A DNA stretch of 44,887 nucleotides from Acidobacteriota bacterium (lineage in GTDB: Bacteria; Acidobacteriota; Terriglobia; Bryobacterales; Bryobacteraceae): contig JAKAJI010000004.1 in NCBI GenBank assembly GCA_021813825.1, forward strand, positions 1 to 44,887, read 5' to 3'. A model generated the notes under the pieces. That model saw nothing but the letters and a program-made list of their open reading frames with translations. It ran no database searches and was not told where the DNA came from. Shown here one piece after another: positions 42,927 to 44,887 of the stretch. The position numbers were made by a program, and so were the translations under genes. Positions within the stretch are counted from its first letter, which is position 1. Every line of letters starts with the position of its first letter.

Positions 42927-44231
42927 ATGGCCTTACCAAGCGCAACCACGACGACTACCCTGCAGTCGGCGCCCGAATCCACCGACATCCGCGCGATGTC
43001 ATTAGTCACCTCGCTCTTCTTCATGTGGGGCTTCCTCACCGCCCTCAACGACATCCTGATTCCTCATCTGAAGGCCATCTTCGACCTCGGATACGCCGAG
43101 GTGATGCTGGTTCAGTTCGCTTTCTTTTCGTCGTATTTCGTGTTCGCGCTCCCTTCGGGGAAGATCGTTGAATCAATCGGTTATAAACGCTCAATGGTGC
43201 TGGGGCTGATCACGATGGGCTGCGGCGCCCTGCTGTTCATCCCCGCGGCGACCGTGCCAGCCTTCTCGCTCTTTCTTGGTGCGCTGATTGTGCTGGCCGC
43301 CGGTATGACCATCCTGCAGGTCGCCGCCAACCCATATGTATCCATCCTTGGCCCGCCCGCCACGGCATCGAGCCGGCTCAACCTGACCCAAGCCTTTAAC
43401 TCGCTCGGTACTACAATCGCTCCCCCGCTTGGCGGACTGTTGATACTTTCCGCTGCGCCGAAGACCCTCGAACAAATGCACCAGCTTTCGGCTTCCGCCC
43501 TCGCCTCCTACCGCATTCAGCAGGCGTCGTCCGTTAAGATGCCTTATCTCGCGATGGCTGCCGTGCTTTTCCTGATCGCTCTCGGCCTGGGCCTCGCGCA
43601 CCTGCCGCACTACGAAGCGGCAGAGAAAGAGAGCGCGGGTGGCGTCGGGCATACGGGTGGTATCTGGAGCAAGCGCCATCTCGTGCTCGGCGCCGTCGGC
43701 ATCTTCACCTACGTGGGCGCGGAGGTCTCCATCGGCAGTTTCCTGGTGAATTACTTCGCGCAGCCGGATATCGGCAACATGTCGGAGCAGACTGCGGCCA
43801 AGTACGTCGCCTTCTACTGGGGCGGTGCAATGGTGGGCCGGTTTATCGGCTCGGGCCTCCTGCAGCGGCTCCGCGCTAACCGGGTCTTGGGTTTCGCGGC
43901 TCTCGTCGCCGGTTGCCTGGTCTGTTTCTCGATGCTGAACTTTGGCTATGCAGCGCTGTGGAGCATTCTCCTCGTCGGCCTGTTCAACTCCGTGATGTTT
44001 CCGACCATCTTCACCCTCGGCATCGCGGAACTCGGACCGCTTACCGGGGAGGGTTCCGGACTGCTGATAGCAGCCATTGTCGGCGGCGCCCTGATCCCAC
44101 TGGCGCAGGGCAGGTTGGCGGACATGCCTTCCATCGGCATCCACCACGCTTTCGTCTTACCGGTGCTCTGCTATGTCTACATCGCGTTCTACGGCTTCCG
44201 CGGCTACCGTCCCTCGCCGCAGACCGCCTGA
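42927..44231 (+). CDS. FucP-type sugar MFS transporter
   Basis: A 434-residue major-facilitator protein of the fucose/glucose-galactose:H+ symporter family. Characteristic stretches: FFMWGFLTALNDILIPHLKAIFDLGYAEVMLVQFAFFSSYFVFALPSG in the first helices (motif GFLTALND), ANPYVSILGPPATASSRLNLTQAFNSLGTTIAPPLGG in helices 4-5, and the second-half GAEVSIGSFLVNY segment. Twelve helices are expected. It imports a monosaccharide or disaccharide with a proton. Near the glycanase, this suggests uptake of glucan fragments or their sugars, which is inference. ATG 42927 follows gaagcaccggtacccacgt. Confidence 0.92.
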   Translation: MALPSATTTTTLQSAPESTDIRAMSLVTSLFFMWGFLTALNDILIPHLKAIFDLGYAEVMLVQFAFFSSYFVFALPSGKIVESIGYKRSMVLGLITMGCGALLFIPAATVPAFSLFLGALIVLAAGMTILQVAANPYVSILGPPATASSRLNLTQAFNSLGTTIAPPLGGLLILSAAPKTLEQMHQLSASALASYRIQQASSVKMPYLAMAAVLFLIALGLGLAHLPHYEAAEKESAGGVGHTGGIWSKRHLVLGAVGIFTYVGAEVSIGSFLVNYFAQPDIGNMSEQTAAKYVAFYWGGAMVGRFIGSGLLQRLRANRVLGFAALVAGCLVCFSMLNFGYAALWSILLVGLFNSVMFPTIFTLGIAELGPLTGEGSGLLIAAIVGGALIPLAQGRLADMPSIGIHHAFVLPVLCYVYIAFYGFRGYRPSPQTA

Positions 44232-44233
44232 CG

Positions 44234-44719
44234 ATGCCGAGGACGCCGAAACCCGCTGCCGGACTCAGCGTGGGCGTTCTATCCGATACGCACGGTTTGC
44301 TGCGGTCTGAGGCAGTCGAGGCACTCCGCGGCAGCGATCACATCGTTCACCTGGGCGACGTCGGCGATCCATCGATCCTCGATGCGTTGTCTCGTCTGGC
44401 TCCCCTCACCGCTATCCGCGGCAACATAGACGTCGCGGGTCCCTGTGCCCGGCTTCCGGCGACAAAGTTTCTCACCCTCGGCTGCCACAAACTCTACCTG
44501 GTCCACAACCTCGCAGATTCTGCTGTGGACCCCATGGACTCCACTTTCGCTGCGGTCCTGTACGGCCACACTCACAAGCCCCTCGTCGAGCATCGCAACG
44601 GTATCCTGTTCTTCAATCCCGGCAGTTGCGGCCCCCGCCGGTTCGCTCTGCCAGTGACACTTGGCCGCCTTCGAGTCACCGCAAAAGCGATCAGCGCCGA
44701 GATCGTTGCCCTTCTATAA
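44234..44719 (+). CDS. YfcE/MJ0936-type metallophosphoesterase
   Basis: A 161-residue calcineurin-like phosphodiesterase of the small YfcE family. Metal-binding motifs are complete: SDTHG, GDVGD, GNID, VHN and GHTHKP, ending in NPGSCGPRR, which is typical of this group. It is cytoplasmic and probably cleaves phosphodiesters; the natural substrate is unknown. ATG 44234 lies 2 bases after the transporter's stop, so the two genes share a transcript. Confidence 0.92.
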   Translation: MPRTPKPAAGLSVGVLSDTHGLLRSEAVEALRGSDHIVHLGDVGDPSILDALSRLAPLTAIRGNIDVAGPCARLPATKFLTLGCHKLYLVHNLADSAVDPMDSTFAAVLYGHTHKPLVEHRNGILFFNPGSCGPRRFALPVTLGRLRVTAKAISAEIVALL

Positions 44720-44753
44720 GCCGTCACTCAAACCTCGAGTGGCCACTGAATTT

Positions 44754-44887
44754 TCAGACCAGGTTTGCTTCCCGCAAGTAGGCACGAATCTGGCGGAGGT
44801 CCTCTCGCATCGCTTGGGAAACCTCCTCGCGCGGCAGCGTAAGGGTGGTTTTGCCGTCGTTGGCTCCGCCGAGTGGATACTCGAAAT
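44754..44887 (-). CDS. Partial gene at window edge, C-terminal 44 residues
   Basis: On the minus strand a frame is open from the window edge to a TGA at 44754-44756. The visible end reads EYPLGGANDGKTTLTLPREE and then a helical, charged C-terminus (QAMREDLRQIRAYLREANL). The reading is consistent with a real coding end because it has no stop in between and a normal composition, but I recognise no family. It is convergent with the phosphodiesterase, 34 bases from its stop. Confidence 0.5.
   Translation of the reverse strand, partial: FEYPLGGANDGKTTLTLPREEVSQAMREDLRQIRAYLREANLV

Overview
The window looks like a piece of chromosome from an acidobacterium of the Solibacter/Bryobacter type. The strongest clue is the subtilase at 30587-34030, which ends in the repetitive C-terminal domain (TIGR03437-like, 'Soli_cterm') that is characteristic of that lineage. 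A Kgd-type fused 2-oxoglutarate dehydrogenase, a DUF3300-DUF2950 pair and high GC content fit this, but the assignment is an inference from gene content only. I see no phage, insertion sequence, integrase, CRISPR array or plasmid functions. The region is ordinary chromosome with housekeeping genes and lineage-specific accessory genes.

Layout. 1-2754 (+): a membrane-anchored multihaem cytochrome c cut by the window edge, a five-helix cytochrome b, a small class I cytochrome c and a tandem UspA protein; together these look like a quinol-linked electron-transfer module plus a stress protein. 2786-6097 (-): an overlapping signalling operon of a soluble PAS-PAS histidine kinase, a single-domain response regulator and an NtrC-type sigma54 activator. 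The activator's receiver domain begins upstream of any normal start codon. 6254-6700: a secreted cupin. 6708-11357 (-): Kgd and an Mrp-type Fe-S scaffold ATPase. 11460-15962 (+): a conserved unknown, an ankyrin protein, pheS and pheT, followed by a tRNA with anticodon CAT (best read as Ile2) and a NarL-type regulator on the minus strand. 17090-18334: a lone receiver-like protein and an RraA-like protein.

18371-24238 (+) is a complete tripartite RND efflux operon (adaptor, pump, TolC-like channel). It is followed by a small membrane protein, an orphan HlyD-like adaptor and a class I fumarase. 27578-29812 is the DUF3300-DUF2950 pair. Beyond it lie three consecutive perfect or near-perfect hairpins (a candidate structured RNA), a 47-residue membrane microprotein, and a basic Tudor-like protein on the other strand whose stop codon directly abuts that of the microprotein. 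30587-35259: the subtilase, GreA and a CDP-alcohol phosphatidyltransferase. On the minus strand at 35270-35500 sits a tiny complete transcription unit, absent from the ORF track: promoter, leader hairpin, Shine-Dalgarno, a 22-codon Lys/Ala/Pro-rich ORF and an intrinsic terminator.

35634-38550 (+): RlpA with a SPOR domain, a receiver-less sigma54 activator and a GT4 glycosyltransferase. 38556-40811 (-): a conserved small protein and a secreted glucoamylase-domain/GH144-like glycanase, separated by a 636-base stretch without a convincing gene. That stretch begins with a sequence strikingly like an Illumina adapter. 40873-44719 (+): a lipoprotein, an unknown protein, a FucP-type sugar transporter and a YfcE-type phosphodiesterase. 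The window ends in a partial minus-strand gene.

Most worth following up: the missing start codon of the NtrC gene, the 22-residue basic peptide unit, the hairpin cluster after DUF2950, and the adapter-like sequence, which may be an assembly artefact rather than biology.
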